Positions 26,515 to 35,145 of a stretch of 50,961 nucleotides of DNA are shown in pieces (the first letter of the stretch is position 1; every line of letters begins with the position of its first letter). Made by a program: the position numbers and the translations under genes. Under the pieces are notes generated by a model. The model did no database searches, was not told the origin of the DNA, and saw only the letters and a list, made by a program, of their open reading frames with translations. Source of the DNA: JAFIEN01 sp051859505 (GTDB taxonomy: Bacteria; Pseudomonadota; Alphaproteobacteria; Rhodobacterales; Rhodobacteraceae); assembly GCA_051859505.1 (NCBI GenBank), contig JBHYFN010000029.1, forward strand, positions 1-50,961, given 5' to 3'.

Positions 26515-29247
26515 TCAGAGTCGCCCGTGGCAGTGCTTGAACTTCTTGCCCGAGCCGCAAGGGCAGGGATCGTTCCGGCCGGGATTGCCCCAGGTGGAAA
26601 TGTCGTTCTCATCAAAGCCGGGGCGCATGGCCGGCGCTTCGTCCAGGGCGACATCTGCAGCCGCGGCCATCGCCGGCGCGGCGGCGGTGGTTGCTGCGGC
26701 CGCGGCGGCCTGCGCGCGGCGCTGCTGTTCGATCACCTGCTGCATCATCGCCTGCTGCTCTTCCTGCGACAGCGGCCGCACCTGCGACAGCTTCTGCGTC
26801 ACATCCTCGCGCAGGCTTTCCAAGAGACCCGAGAAAAGCTGGAAGCTTTCGGTCTTGTATTCGTTGAGGGGGTCGCGTTGCGCATAGCCCCGGAACCCCA
26901 CGACCGACCGCAGGTGTTCGAGCTTGAGAAGATGCTCGCGCCACTTGGCGTCGATCGTCTGCAACAGCACCTGCTTTTCGATGCTGCGCATCGTTTCCGC
27001 GCCGAAGGCCTCGGTCTTCTCGGCCATCGCCTTGTCGGATTCCTCGATCAGCCGCTCGCGGATCACCTCCTGATCGACCCCTTCCTCGGCGGCCCAATCC
27101 GCAACCGGAAGGTCAAGGGACAGCTTGTCCTTGACCTCGGCCTGCAGGAATTCGGCCTCCCACTGGTCGGGATAGCTGCGGGGCGGCATGGCGCCGTCGA
27201 CCAGATCGTCGATCAGCTGATGGCGCATGTCCGCGGCAATCTCGGCGATCTCTTCGGCTTCCATGATCTCGCGGCGCTGGCCGAAGATGACCTTGCGCTG
27301 TTCGTTCATCACGTCGTCGAACTTGAGAAGCTGCTTGCGGATATCGAAGTTGCGCGCCTCGACCTTGGCCTGGGCCCGTTCCAGCGACTTGTTCACCCAA
27401 GGATGGACGATCGCCTCGCCGTCTTTCATCCCCAGCTTCGAGAGGACCGAGTCGAGCTTGTCAGAGCCGAAGATCCGCATCAGATCGTCTTCGAGGCTGA
27501 GGAAGAAGACCGACCGGCCCGGATCGCCCTGACGCCCCGAACGGCCCCGAAGCTGGTTGTCGATCCGGCGGCTTTCATGGCGTTCGGTCGCCAGAACGAA
27601 GAGGCCACCGGCGGCCAGCACCTTGGCCTTGTCTTCGGCATGACCGGCTTCGATCCGGGCGCGCAAGTCGTCGGGGTTGGCTTCGGGATCGGCCGTCAGC
27701 GCCTGCATCACCTTGAGGTCGACATTGCCGCCAAGCTGAATATCGGTCCCGCGTCCGGCCATGTTGGTTGCGATGGTCACGGCACCCGGCCGCCCGGCAT
27801 CGGCGACGATCTGGGCCTCTTGCTCATGCTGGCGCGCATTGAGAACGTTGTGCGGCACGCCCTCCTTGGTCAGAAGCCCGCTCAGGAATTCCGATTTCTC
27901 GATCGAGGTGGTGCCGACAAGGATCGGCTGGCCCTTTTCATGGGCCTCCTTGATCGTCTGGACCACGCCATCGTATTTCTCGCGCGCGGTGCGATAGACC
28001 TGATCATGTTCATCCACCCGCGCAATCGGGCGGTTGGTCGGAACCTCGACCACGCCGAGGCCGTAGATCTCCATGAATTCCTCGGCCTCGGTCAGCGCGG
28101 TGCCGGTCATGCCCGAAAGCTTGTCGTAAAGGCGGAAGTAGTTCTGGAAGGTCACGCTGGCGAGGGTCACGTTCTCGGGCTGGATCTTCACGCCTTCCTT
28201 GGCCTCGATCGCCTGATGCAGCCCTTCCGACAGGCGCCGCCCGACCATCATCCGCCCGGTGAATTCGTCGATCAGGATCACGTCCTGATCCCGGACGATG
28301 TAATCCTTGTCCCTCTGGAACAGCTTGTGCGCCCGCAGACCCTGATTGACATGATGCACGATGGTCGTGCTTTCGGGGTCGTAAAGGCTTTGGCCCTCGG
28401 GCAGGATTTCGGCCTGCAGCAGAAGCTGTTCGAGGTATTCGTTGCCGTCATCGGTAAAGGTGACGTTGCGGGTCTTTTCGTCGATCGTGAAATGCTCTTC
28501 CTTCAGCTGCGGAATGACCGCGTTGACCGAGGTATAAAGCGCCGAGCGATCCTGCGCCGGCCCCGAGATGATCAGCGGTGTCCGCGCCTCGTCGACAAGG
28601 ATCGAGTCCACCTCGTCGACGATGGCGAAGTTGTGCCCGCGCTGGTTCATCTGCGACAGGTCCGATTTCATGTTGTCGCGCAGATAATCGAAGCCCAGCT
28701 CGTTGTTCGTGGCATAGGTGATGTCGGCGGCATAGGCCGCTTTCTTTTCGGTCTCGGGCTGCTGGGGATAGACGACGCCGGTGGTCAGCCCAAGGGCCGC
28801 ATAGACCTTGCCCATCCATTCCGCATCGCGGCGGGCGAGGTAATCATTGACGGTGACGACATGCACGCCCTTGCCCGAAAGCGCGTTCAGATAGGCCGGG
28901 AAGGTCGCGACAAGGGTCTTGCCCTCGCCTGTCTTCATCTCGGCGATGTTGCCCTGATGCAGGAAGATCCCGCCCATGAGCTGCACGTCGAAGGCCCGCA
29001 GGCCAAGCGCACGGCGCGCCGCCTCGCGGCAGTTGGCGAAGGCTTCGGGCAGAAGATCGTCAAGGCTTTCGCCGGCCATGGCACGCTTGGCCAGCTTTTC
29101 GGTCCGGTCCTTGAGCCCGTCGTCGGACAGCGCCTGGAACTCGGGCTCGAGTGCGTTGATCTTGTCGATCAGCGGGCGGGTGGCCTTTACCTTGCGGTCG
29201 TTCGGTGTGCCAAACACCTTCTTGGCGATCGTTCCGAAACCGAGCAT
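26515..29247 (-). CDS. secA: Preprotein translocase ATPase SecA
   Basis: 910 residues. Walker A MKTGEGKTL (near residue 107), DEVD box at 211-214 (FAIVDEVDSILVDEART), helicase motifs GRGTDIQLGGNVD and RQLRGRSGRQGDPG-like (written here as NQLRGRSGRQGDPG), and a C-terminal zinc-binding SEC-C tail NDPCPCGSGKKFKHCHGRL that binds SecB. It drives proteins through SecYEG. The start is the ATG at 29247 (MLGFGTIAKKVFG); a longer open frame upstream has no family similarity. It diverges from the parvulin gene across a 178-base promoter region. Confidence 0.98.
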   Translation of the reverse strand: MLGFGTIAKKVFGTPNDRKVKATRPLIDKINALEPEFQALSDDGLKDRTEKLAKRAMAGESLDDLLPEAFANCREAARRALGLRAFDVQLMGGIFLHQGNIAEMKTGEGKTLVATFPAYLNALSGKGVHVVTVNDYLARRDAEWMGKVYAALGLTTGVVYPQQPETEKKAAYAADITYATNNELGFDYLRDNMKSDLSQMNQRGHNFAIVDEVDSILVDEARTPLIISGPAQDRSALYTSVNAVIPQLKEEHFTIDEKTRNVTFTDDGNEYLEQLLLQAEILPEGQSLYDPESTTIVHHVNQGLRAHKLFQRDKDYIVRDQDVILIDEFTGRMMVGRRLSEGLHQAIEAKEGVKIQPENVTLASVTFQNYFRLYDKLSGMTGTALTEAEEFMEIYGLGVVEVPTNRPIARVDEHDQVYRTAREKYDGVVQTIKEAHEKGQPILVGTTSIEKSEFLSGLLTKEGVPHNVLNARQHEQEAQIVADAGRPGAVTIATNMAGRGTDIQLGGNVDLKVMQALTADPEANPDDLRARIEAGHAEDKAKVLAAGGLFVLATERHESRRIDNQLRGRSGRQGDPGRSVFFLSLEDDLMRIFGSDKLDSVLSKLGMKDGEAIVHPWVNKSLERAQAKVEARNFDIRKQLLKFDDVMNEQRKVIFGQRREIMEAEEIAEIAADMRHQLIDDLVDGAMPPRSYPDQWEAEFLQAEVKDKLSLDLPVADWAAEEGVDQEVIRERLIEESDKAMAEKTEAFGAETMRSIEKQVLLQTIDAKWREHLLKLEHLRSVVGFRGYAQRDPLNEYKTESFQLFSGLLESLREDVTQKLSQVRPLSQEEQQAMMQQVIEQQRRAQAAAAAATTAAAPAMAAAADVALDEAPAMRPGFDENDISTWGNPGRNDPCPCGSGKKFKHCHGRL

Positions 29248-29425
29248 TACGAAAATTCCTTGGCCTGCCTGAGATCGAAGAGCGAGGAGGTTGCTTGCCG
29301 CCCCACCCTGTGAGGCATAAAGAGATGGGCAAGCGCGGCCCCCTCGAAGCCTGTCTGGCGATGTAAGGGCAGGCAGCAATAGTGTCAACGTCGTGCCCCG
29401 ATGCGACCGATCAAGGGAACGTTTT

Positions 29426-30280
29426 ATGCTGAAACATGCTCTTCTTGGATGCGCTGCGGCCATTGCGCTGGGCTCTGCCGTCTCGGCGCAGGGTGATATC
29501 GGCCGCGATACCGTCGTGGCGACGGTCAACGGGGTCGAGATCACCCTGGGCGAGATGATCATCACGGCCGCGCAGCTTCCGCCGCAGTATCAGATGCTGC
29601 CGCCCGACATCCTGTTTCAGGGGGTGATGGACCAGCTGATCCAGCAGCAGGTTCTGGCCGATACGGTGTCCGTTGATCCGGCCCGCGTCACGATGGCGCT
29701 CACCAACACGCGGCGCAACCTCCTGGCCGGTGAGGTGATCAACGACATCTCGATGCAGGACATCGGCGATGCAGAGCTGCAGGCAGCCTATGAAGGCATC
29801 TTCGGCGGCGCCGAGCCCGAGCGCGAATTCAACGCCAGCCATATCCTTGTCGATACCGAGGAAGAGGCTCTGGCCGTTCTGGAGCGGATCGCGGCCGGCG
29901 AGGCATTCGAGGATCTGGCGCAGGAGCTGTCCAAGGATCCCGGCTCGGGGCCGATGGGGGGGGCGCTGGGTTGGTTCGGTCTGGGGATGATGGTGGCGCC
30001 CTTCGAACAGGCCGTCGTGCAGCTGTCCACCGAAGAGGCCGGGACCATTTCCGACCCGGTCGAGACGCAGTTCGGCTTTCACGTCGTGCGCTTGAACGAA
30101 CAGCGGTTGCTCGAGGCTCCGACGCTTGATGAGGTGCGGGCCGAAGTGGCCGAGCAGATCCGTCAGCAGCGGATCGAGGAGTTCCTTCTTGCGCTTCTGG
30201 ACGAGGCCGAGATCGACACGCCGGAAGAGGGCGCTTTTGATCCCGACCTGATCCTGAACCTCGATCTTCTGGCGGACTGA
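29426..30280 (+). CDS. Periplasmic parvulin-type peptidyl-prolyl isomerase (SurA/PrsA-like)
   Basis: 284 residues with a signal peptide (KHALLGCAAAIALGSAVSA) and a SurA-N-like helical part (VVATVNGVEITLGEMI to VLADTVSVDPARV), followed by one rotamase domain: ASHILVDTEEEALAVLERIAAG, FEDLAQELSKDPGSGPMGGALGWF and ETQFGFHVVRL. It would assist folding of exported proteins, in keeping with its place opposite secA. The ATG at 29426 is used; the open frame upstream lacks a signal peptide. argJ starts seven bases later. Confidence 0.93.
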   Translation: MLKHALLGCAAAIALGSAVSAQGDIGRDTVVATVNGVEITLGEMIITAAQLPPQYQMLPPDILFQGVMDQLIQQQVLADTVSVDPARVTMALTNTRRNLLAGEVINDISMQDIGDAELQAAYEGIFGGAEPEREFNASHILVDTEEEALAVLERIAAGEAFEDLAQELSKDPGSGPMGGALGWFGLGMMVAPFEQAVVQLSTEEAGTISDPVETQFGFHVVRLNEQRLLEAPTLDEVRAEVAEQIRQQRIEEFLLALLDEAEIDTPEEGAFDPDLILNLDLLAD

Positions 30281-30286
30281 CGCGAC

Positions 30287-31501
30287 ATGGCCGTTTCGCC
30301 GCTGGCCCCTGCGGGCTTTCCCGACCTGCCGGTGATTGACGGGGTGCGCTTCGCCACCATCGCTGCCGGTGTCCGTTACAAGGGCCGGACCGATGTGATG
30401 CTGGCCGAGCTTGCCGCAGACAGCACGATCGCCGGTGTCTTTACCCGGTCGGCCACAAGATCCGCGGCCGTGCTGGATTGCCAGGACAAGCTGGGTGGCC
30501 CGGCCGAAGGCGGCGCCGCGATCCTGGTCAATTCCGGCAATGCCAACGCCTTTACCGGGAAACGGGGGGCCGTTTCGGTCGCGGCGATTGCCGAGGGCGT
30601 GGCCCGGACGCTGGATATAGCGCCCTCAAGGGTGTTCACCTCCTCAACCGGGGTGATCGGTGAGCCGCTGCCGCATGACCGGATCACCTCTGTCCTCGAC
30701 AGGCTGCAGGAGGCTCTGGATCCGACGGGGATCGAGGCCGCCGCCCGCGCCATCATGACGACCGATACCTTCCCCAAGGGCGCGATGGCCGAGGTCGAGG
30801 TCGATGGCAGGCCCGTCAGGATCGCCGGGATTGCCAAGGGATCGGGCATGATCGCGCCGGATATGGCCACGATGCTGGTCTATATCTTTACCGATGCGGC
30901 CGTGGCGCAGGGCGCACTGCAGGATCTGGTCGCAAGGATCACCGACCGGACCTTCAACTGCATCACCGTCGACAGCGACACCTCGACCTCCGACACGGTG
31001 CTGGTCGCGGCGACCGGGGCCTCCGGGGCCGATGCGACGGGCGATGCCGCCTTTGCCACGGCGCTGGAATCCGTGATGCGCGATCTGGCGCTGCAGGTCG
31101 TCCGCGACGGCGAGGGGGCGACCAAGCTTGTGGAGTTTCAGATCACCGGCGGCGCCGATGATGCCGATGCGCGCAAGGCCGGGCTTGCCATTGCAAATTC
31201 ACCCCTCGTCAAGACCGCCATCGCCGGAGAGGATGCGAACTGGGGCCGGATCGTGATGGCCGTCGGAAAATCGGGCGCGGCTGCGGATCGTGACAGGCTG
31301 GCCATCCGCTTTGGCGAGATCACCGTCGCGCGCGACGGCGAACGGGCCCCGGAGTACTCGGAAGAGGCGGCAAGCGCCTATATGAAGCGGCAAGAGCTTG
31401 AGATCGGGGTCGATCTGGGCGTGGGGCAGGGCAGGGCGACGATCTGGACCTGTGACCTGACGCATGGCTATATCGAGATCAACGCGGATTACCGCTCTTG
31501 A
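30287..31501 (+). CDS. argJ: Bifunctional glutamate N-acetyltransferase / amino-acid acetyltransferase ArgJ
   Basis: 404 residues. ArgJ is made as one chain and cuts itself before a threonine, here Thr195 in PDMATMLVYIFTDA; the new N-terminal Thr is the catalytic nucleophile. VNSGNANAFTGKRG and the C-terminal ANWGRIVMAVGKSG and CDLTHGYIEINADY are family marks. It recycles acetyl from N-acetylornithine to glutamate and may also acetylate glutamate from acetyl-CoA, in arginine synthesis. It is coupled to mutT, whose start overlaps its stop. Confidence 0.97.
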   Translation: MAVSPLAPAGFPDLPVIDGVRFATIAAGVRYKGRTDVMLAELAADSTIAGVFTRSATRSAAVLDCQDKLGGPAEGGAAILVNSGNANAFTGKRGAVSVAAIAEGVARTLDIAPSRVFTSSTGVIGEPLPHDRITSVLDRLQEALDPTGIEAAARAIMTTDTFPKGAMAEVEVDGRPVRIAGIAKGSGMIAPDMATMLVYIFTDAAVAQGALQDLVARITDRTFNCITVDSDTSTSDTVLVAATGASGADATGDAAFATALESVMRDLALQVVRDGEGATKLVEFQITGGADDADARKAGLAIANSPLVKTAIAGEDANWGRIVMAVGKSGAAADRDRLAIRFGEITVARDGERAPEYSEEAASAYMKRQELEIGVDLGVGQGRATIWTCDLTHGYIEINADYRS

Positions 31502-31896
31502 GGCTTGTGCTCGTCTCGGCCGTCGCCCTGATCGACACGGACGGCCGCGTCCTTCTTGCCCAGCGGCCCGAGGGCAAGTCGATGGCCGGCCTTTGGGAGT
31601 TTCCGGGCGGAAAGGTCGAAGCCGGAGAGACGCCGGAACAGGCGCTGATCCGCGAGCTTCACGAAGAGCTTGGCATTGATACCTGGTCGTCCTGCCTCGC
31701 CCCGCTGACCTTCGCAAGCCACGCCTATGACGATTTCCACCTGCTCATGCCGCTGTTCGCCTGCCGAAAGTGGCAGGGCGTTCCCGCATCAAGAGAGGGG
31801 CAGAGCCTGCGCTGGGTCCGGCCGGCGGATCTGCGCAGCTATCCCATGCCGCCCGCCGACATTCCGTTGATCCCGATCCTTCGGGACTGGCTCTGA
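31498..31896 (+). CDS. mutT: 8-oxo-dGTP diphosphatase (MutT-type Nudix hydrolase)
   Basis: 132 residues with a complete Nudix box at residues 38-60 (GKVEAGETPEQALIREL, then HEELGI). Length and the LWEFPGGKVE run match MutT, which cleans oxidised guanine nucleotides from the pool. The start is a TTG overlapping the argJ stop (TTGA); a GTG at 31507 is possible. The gene ends 61 bases before a strong two-way terminator. Confidence 0.92.
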   Translation: MRLVLVSAVALIDTDGRVLLAQRPEGKSMAGLWEFPGGKVEAGETPEQALIRELHEELGIDTWSSCLAPLTFASHAYDDFHLLMPLFACRKWQGVPASREGQSLRWVRPADLRSYPMPPADIPLIPILRDWL

Positions 31897-31957
31897 CGGC
31901 CAGCCGGTTGCGGCGGGAAGCGGGAGCCTGCGGGACGGAACCCCGGCTCTAAAACGA

Positions 31958-31992
31958 AACAGGGGAAAGCGTGGTCCACGCTTTCCCCTGTT
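31958..31992. terminator. Bidirectional intrinsic terminator between mutT and infB
   Basis: AACAGGGGAAAGCGTGG and its exact complement form a 17-base inverted repeat around a single T (16 pairs with a 3-base loop). On the minus strand it is followed by TCGTTTTA, a good end for the infB operon; on the plus strand by CTGTTCC, a weaker end for argJ-mutT. Confidence 0.85.
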
Positions 31993-32013
31993 CTGTTCCG
32001 GTGTCTTTGGGCC

Positions 32014-34500
32014 TCAGAGGCTCCGCTCGACCGATTCGCGCTCGAAGATCTCGATCACATCGCCCGGCCGGATATCCTCGTACCGCTCGAAGGCCATGCC
32101 GCATTCGGTGCCGGACTGCACCTCGGCCACTTCGTCCTTGAACCGCTTGAGCGTTTTCAGCGTGCCCTCGTGGATCACGACATCCTCGCGCAAGAGGCGC
32201 ACACCTGCCGAACGCCGCGCGACGCCTTCGGTGACAAGACAACCCGCGACCTTGCCGACGCCCGAGACCTTGAAGACCTCCTTGATCGCCGCATAGCCGA
32301 TGAACTTTTCGCGGATCTCCGCCTTGAGAAGGCCCGAAGCCGCCTGTTTGATGTCATCGACCAGGTCGTAGATGATCGAGTAATACCGGATCTCTACGCC
32401 CTTCTGGTTCGCTGCCCCCCGTGCAGGCGCATTCGCGCGCACGTTGAACCCGATGATCGGCGCATTCGACGCATCGGCCAGGCCCACATCGGTTTCCGTG
32501 ATCGCACCCACGCCGGAATGCAGAACCCGGACGCGCACCTCTTCGTTGCCGACCTTCTCAAGCGCCTGGGTGATCGCCTCGGCAGAGCCCTGGACATCGG
32601 CCTTGACCACGACCGGCAGCTCCGCGACGCTCTGGTCGGCCTTGGCGCGTGCCATGAGCTGTTCCAGCGTCTGCGCGGCACCGGCTGCGGCCCGCTTGTC
32701 GCGGCGCACCTGTTCCCGATAGGCCGAGATTTCGCGCGCCTGCGCCTCGGTCTCGACCACGTTGAGCACGTCGCCGGCCTGCGGCGTGCCAGAGAGGCCC
32801 AGCACCTCGACCGGAACCGACGGCGCGGCCTCTGTCACCGTTTCGCCCTTGTCGTTGATCAGGGCGCGCACCTTGCCCCACTGTTCGCCCACGACGAAGA
32901 TATCGCCTTTGCGCAGCGTGCCCTTCTGCACCAGAACGGTCGCAACCGGGCCCCGGCCGACATCAAGCTTGGCCTCGATCACGGCGCCCACGGCGGACCG
33001 GTCGGGATTGGCCTGAAGCTCGAGGATCTCGGCCTGCAGGGCGATGGCTTCCAGCAGCTTGTCCAGCCCCTTGCCGGTCAGGGCCGACACCTCGACATCC
33101 TGCACATCGCCCGACATCGCTTCGACAACGATCTCGTGCTGCAGAAGGTCGGTCCGCACTTTCTGGGGGTTGGCGTCGTGCTTGTCGATCTTGTTGATCG
33201 CGACGATCACCGGAACCTTCGCCGCCTTGGCGTGGTTGATGGCTTCGATGGTCTGCGGCATGACCGCATCATCAGCCGCCACGACCAGCACGACGATATC
33301 CGTCACATTCGCCCCACGGGCGCGCATCGAGGTAAAGGCCGCGTGGCCCGGCGTATCGAGGAAGGTCAGAACGGCGCCGCCGTCTGTCGTTACCTGATAG
33401 GCGCCGATATGCTGGGTGATCCCGCCCGCCTCGCCGCCGACGACATTGGCCTTGCGGATCGCATCCAGAAGCGAGGTCTTGCCGTGATCGACATGGCCCA
33501 TGATCGTGACGATCGGGGGCCGTGGCTGCAGGGTCGCCGGATCGTCGACGACATTGCTGATCACGTCTTCCACATCGGCATCCGAGACGCGGACCACGCG
33601 ATGGCCGAATTCCTCGATCACGAGTTCGGCGGTATCGGCGTCGATCGTCTGGTTCTGCGTGGCCATGATGCCGTTGCGCATCAGCATCTTGATGACATCC
33701 GCCACCCGCTCGGCCATCCGGTTGGCCAGTTCGCCCACCATGATCGCCTCGGGAAGCTGGACATCCCGCACCACCTTTTCACGATCGGCCATCTGGCCCA
33801 TCGCCTTCTGGCGGGCGCGTTCCTGCTTGCGCTTCATCGCGGCCATCGACCGCTGCCGGCCACCTTCGCCGCCCTTGAGGGCGTCGGACAGGGTCAGCTT
33901 GCCCGACCGGCGCACCTCGTCATCGCCCTTGCCTTTCGGCTTGGCGGCCTTGTCGCCCCGCGGCGCCTCGCGCTCGCGGTCCGTCGGTTTGCGGACGGGG
34001 GTCAGGCCACGGGCGGCGCGGCTTTCTTCCTCGGCCGGAGTGGCGACGGGCGCGGCGGCGGCGGCCTCGGCCTTCGCCCGCTCGCGCTCTTCCTCTTCGG
34101 CCTTGAGGCGCAGAGCCTCGGCCCGTTCACGCTCTTCGCGCTCCTTGGCCTCGATCTCGGCCCGACGCCGTTCACGCTCTTCCGCGCGTTCGCGATCCTC
34201 GGCCTCGCGCCGGGCCTGATCCTCGGCCTCCCGCGCGCGGGCAAGGGCAAGAGCCTTCATCCGCCGTTCCAGTTCGGCATCCGAAATGCCGGCGGGCCGC
34301 TTGGACGGATCCCCGGTCACACCGCTGGGCGTTGCCGCCCCGGTGCCCGCGCTGCCGGCCTTTGGAACGACCACACGCTTGCGCTTGGTCTCAACCACGA
34401 CGTTCTTGGTCCGGCCGTGACTGAAGCTTTGCTTCACACTTCCGGGACGGGCACCTGCGCCGCGCAGACCAAGGGGTTTCTTGTCGTCGGTATCGTTCAT
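32014..34500 (-). CDS. infB: Translation initiation factor IF-2
   Basis: 828 residues. A basic N-terminus and a long charged helix rich in Arg/Glu/Ala (about 75-155) lead to the IF2-N domain and the GTPase: G1 GHVDHGKT at 335-342, DTPGHAAF, and NKIDKHDANP; domains II-IV follow. It places fMet-tRNA on the 30S subunit. Its ATG overlaps the ylxR stop (ATGA). It is the last gene of the rimP operon; rbfA and truB, which often follow, are not here. Confidence 0.98.
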   Translation of the reverse strand: MNDTDDKKPLGLRGAGARPGSVKQSFSHGRTKNVVVETKRKRVVVPKAGSAGTGAATPSGVTGDPSKRPAGISDAELERRMKALALARAREAEDQARREAEDRERAEERERRRAEIEAKEREERERAEALRLKAEEEERERAKAEAAAAAPVATPAEEESRAARGLTPVRKPTDREREAPRGDKAAKPKGKGDDEVRRSGKLTLSDALKGGEGGRQRSMAAMKRKQERARQKAMGQMADREKVVRDVQLPEAIMVGELANRMAERVADVIKMLMRNGIMATQNQTIDADTAELVIEEFGHRVVRVSDADVEDVISNVVDDPATLQPRPPIVTIMGHVDHGKTSLLDAIRKANVVGGEAGGITQHIGAYQVTTDGGAVLTFLDTPGHAAFTSMRARGANVTDIVVLVVAADDAVMPQTIEAINHAKAAKVPVIVAINKIDKHDANPQKVRTDLLQHEIVVEAMSGDVQDVEVSALTGKGLDKLLEAIALQAEILELQANPDRSAVGAVIEAKLDVGRGPVATVLVQKGTLRKGDIFVVGEQWGKVRALINDKGETVTEAAPSVPVEVLGLSGTPQAGDVLNVVETEAQAREISAYREQVRRDKRAAAGAAQTLEQLMARAKADQSVAELPVVVKADVQGSAEAITQALEKVGNEEVRVRVLHSGVGAITETDVGLADASNAPIIGFNVRANAPARGAANQKGVEIRYYSIIYDLVDDIKQAASGLLKAEIREKFIGYAAIKEVFKVSGVGKVAGCLVTEGVARRSAGVRLLREDVVIHEGTLKTLKRFKDEVAEVQSGTECGMAFERYEDIRPGDVIEIFERESVERSL

Positions 34501-35126
34501 GTAAGCTCTTTATCCTTCCCGGCGGCCCCCTGGCCGCCGTCAATTTCGCGCAATCCGCGAAGCTTCGCGGCATCCTCTACAACACGGTCACTGAGTCCAC
34601 CAGACGCGAGCGCGCCATGTATCACACTTTGCCGCCCGAATGCCAAACCTAATTCCGCCGAGGTCAGGCACCCGAAATACCTGGCCCCTGTCGGCGTCCA
34701 GAGCTTTGTCTTGCCGCGTTCCGATCCGTCGCTGGCCTGCAGCAGAACCCGGACATTGCCCTTCTCGAGGGCCGACTTGACCTTCTCGAAGCCGCAGACG
34801 GCCCGGCCGGACTTGCGCACCAGCGCGATCAGATCGACAACCCGGCGGGCAAGCTGTCTTTCCACCTCGTCGGTCAGACCTTCGGGAACCTTGACCGGCC
34901 GCTTGGCCGAGCGGGCAAACTGGCCGCGCCCGGCCTTTTCAAGCACCGAACGTTCGGCCGTGACCCACATGCCCCGCCCCGGCAGCTTTTCCAGGATATC
35001 GGGCACGACAAGATCGTCCGGCCCGATCACGAAGCGGATCAGGCCGGCTTTCGGCTGGACCTCGCCGGTGACGATGCACCGCCGTTCCGGGCCGTCGGTT
35101 TCCTTGTCCTTGCCGCCGCGTGCCAT
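34497..35126 (-). CDS. YlxR (DUF448) RNA-binding protein with L7Ae-like domain
   Basis: 209 residues. The first 90 are the YlxR domain (RRCIVTGEVQPKAGLIRFVIG, LPGRGMWVTAERSVLEKA); residues about 95-190 look like an L7Ae/L30e-type RNA-binding fold (DLIALVRKSGRAVCGFEKVKSAL). The fused form is common in alphaproteobacteria. It lies between nusA and infB, 19 bases after nusA and overlapping infB by four bases, and probably acts in transcription or ribosome assembly; the exact role is not settled. Confidence 0.93.
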   Translation of the reverse strand: MARGGKDKETDGPERRCIVTGEVQPKAGLIRFVIGPDDLVVPDILEKLPGRGMWVTAERSVLEKAGRGQFARSAKRPVKVPEGLTDEVERQLARRVVDLIALVRKSGRAVCGFEKVKSALEKGNVRVLLQASDGSERGKTKLWTPTGARYFGCLTSAELGLAFGRQSVIHGALASGGLSDRVVEDAAKLRGLREIDGGQGAAGKDKELT

Positions 35127-35145
35127 GCTGCCTCAGGGGGCCGGA

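Noticed and set aside
26389..29313. A 974-codon open frame on the plus strand
   Set aside because: Antisense of secA, which is unmistakable on the other strand.
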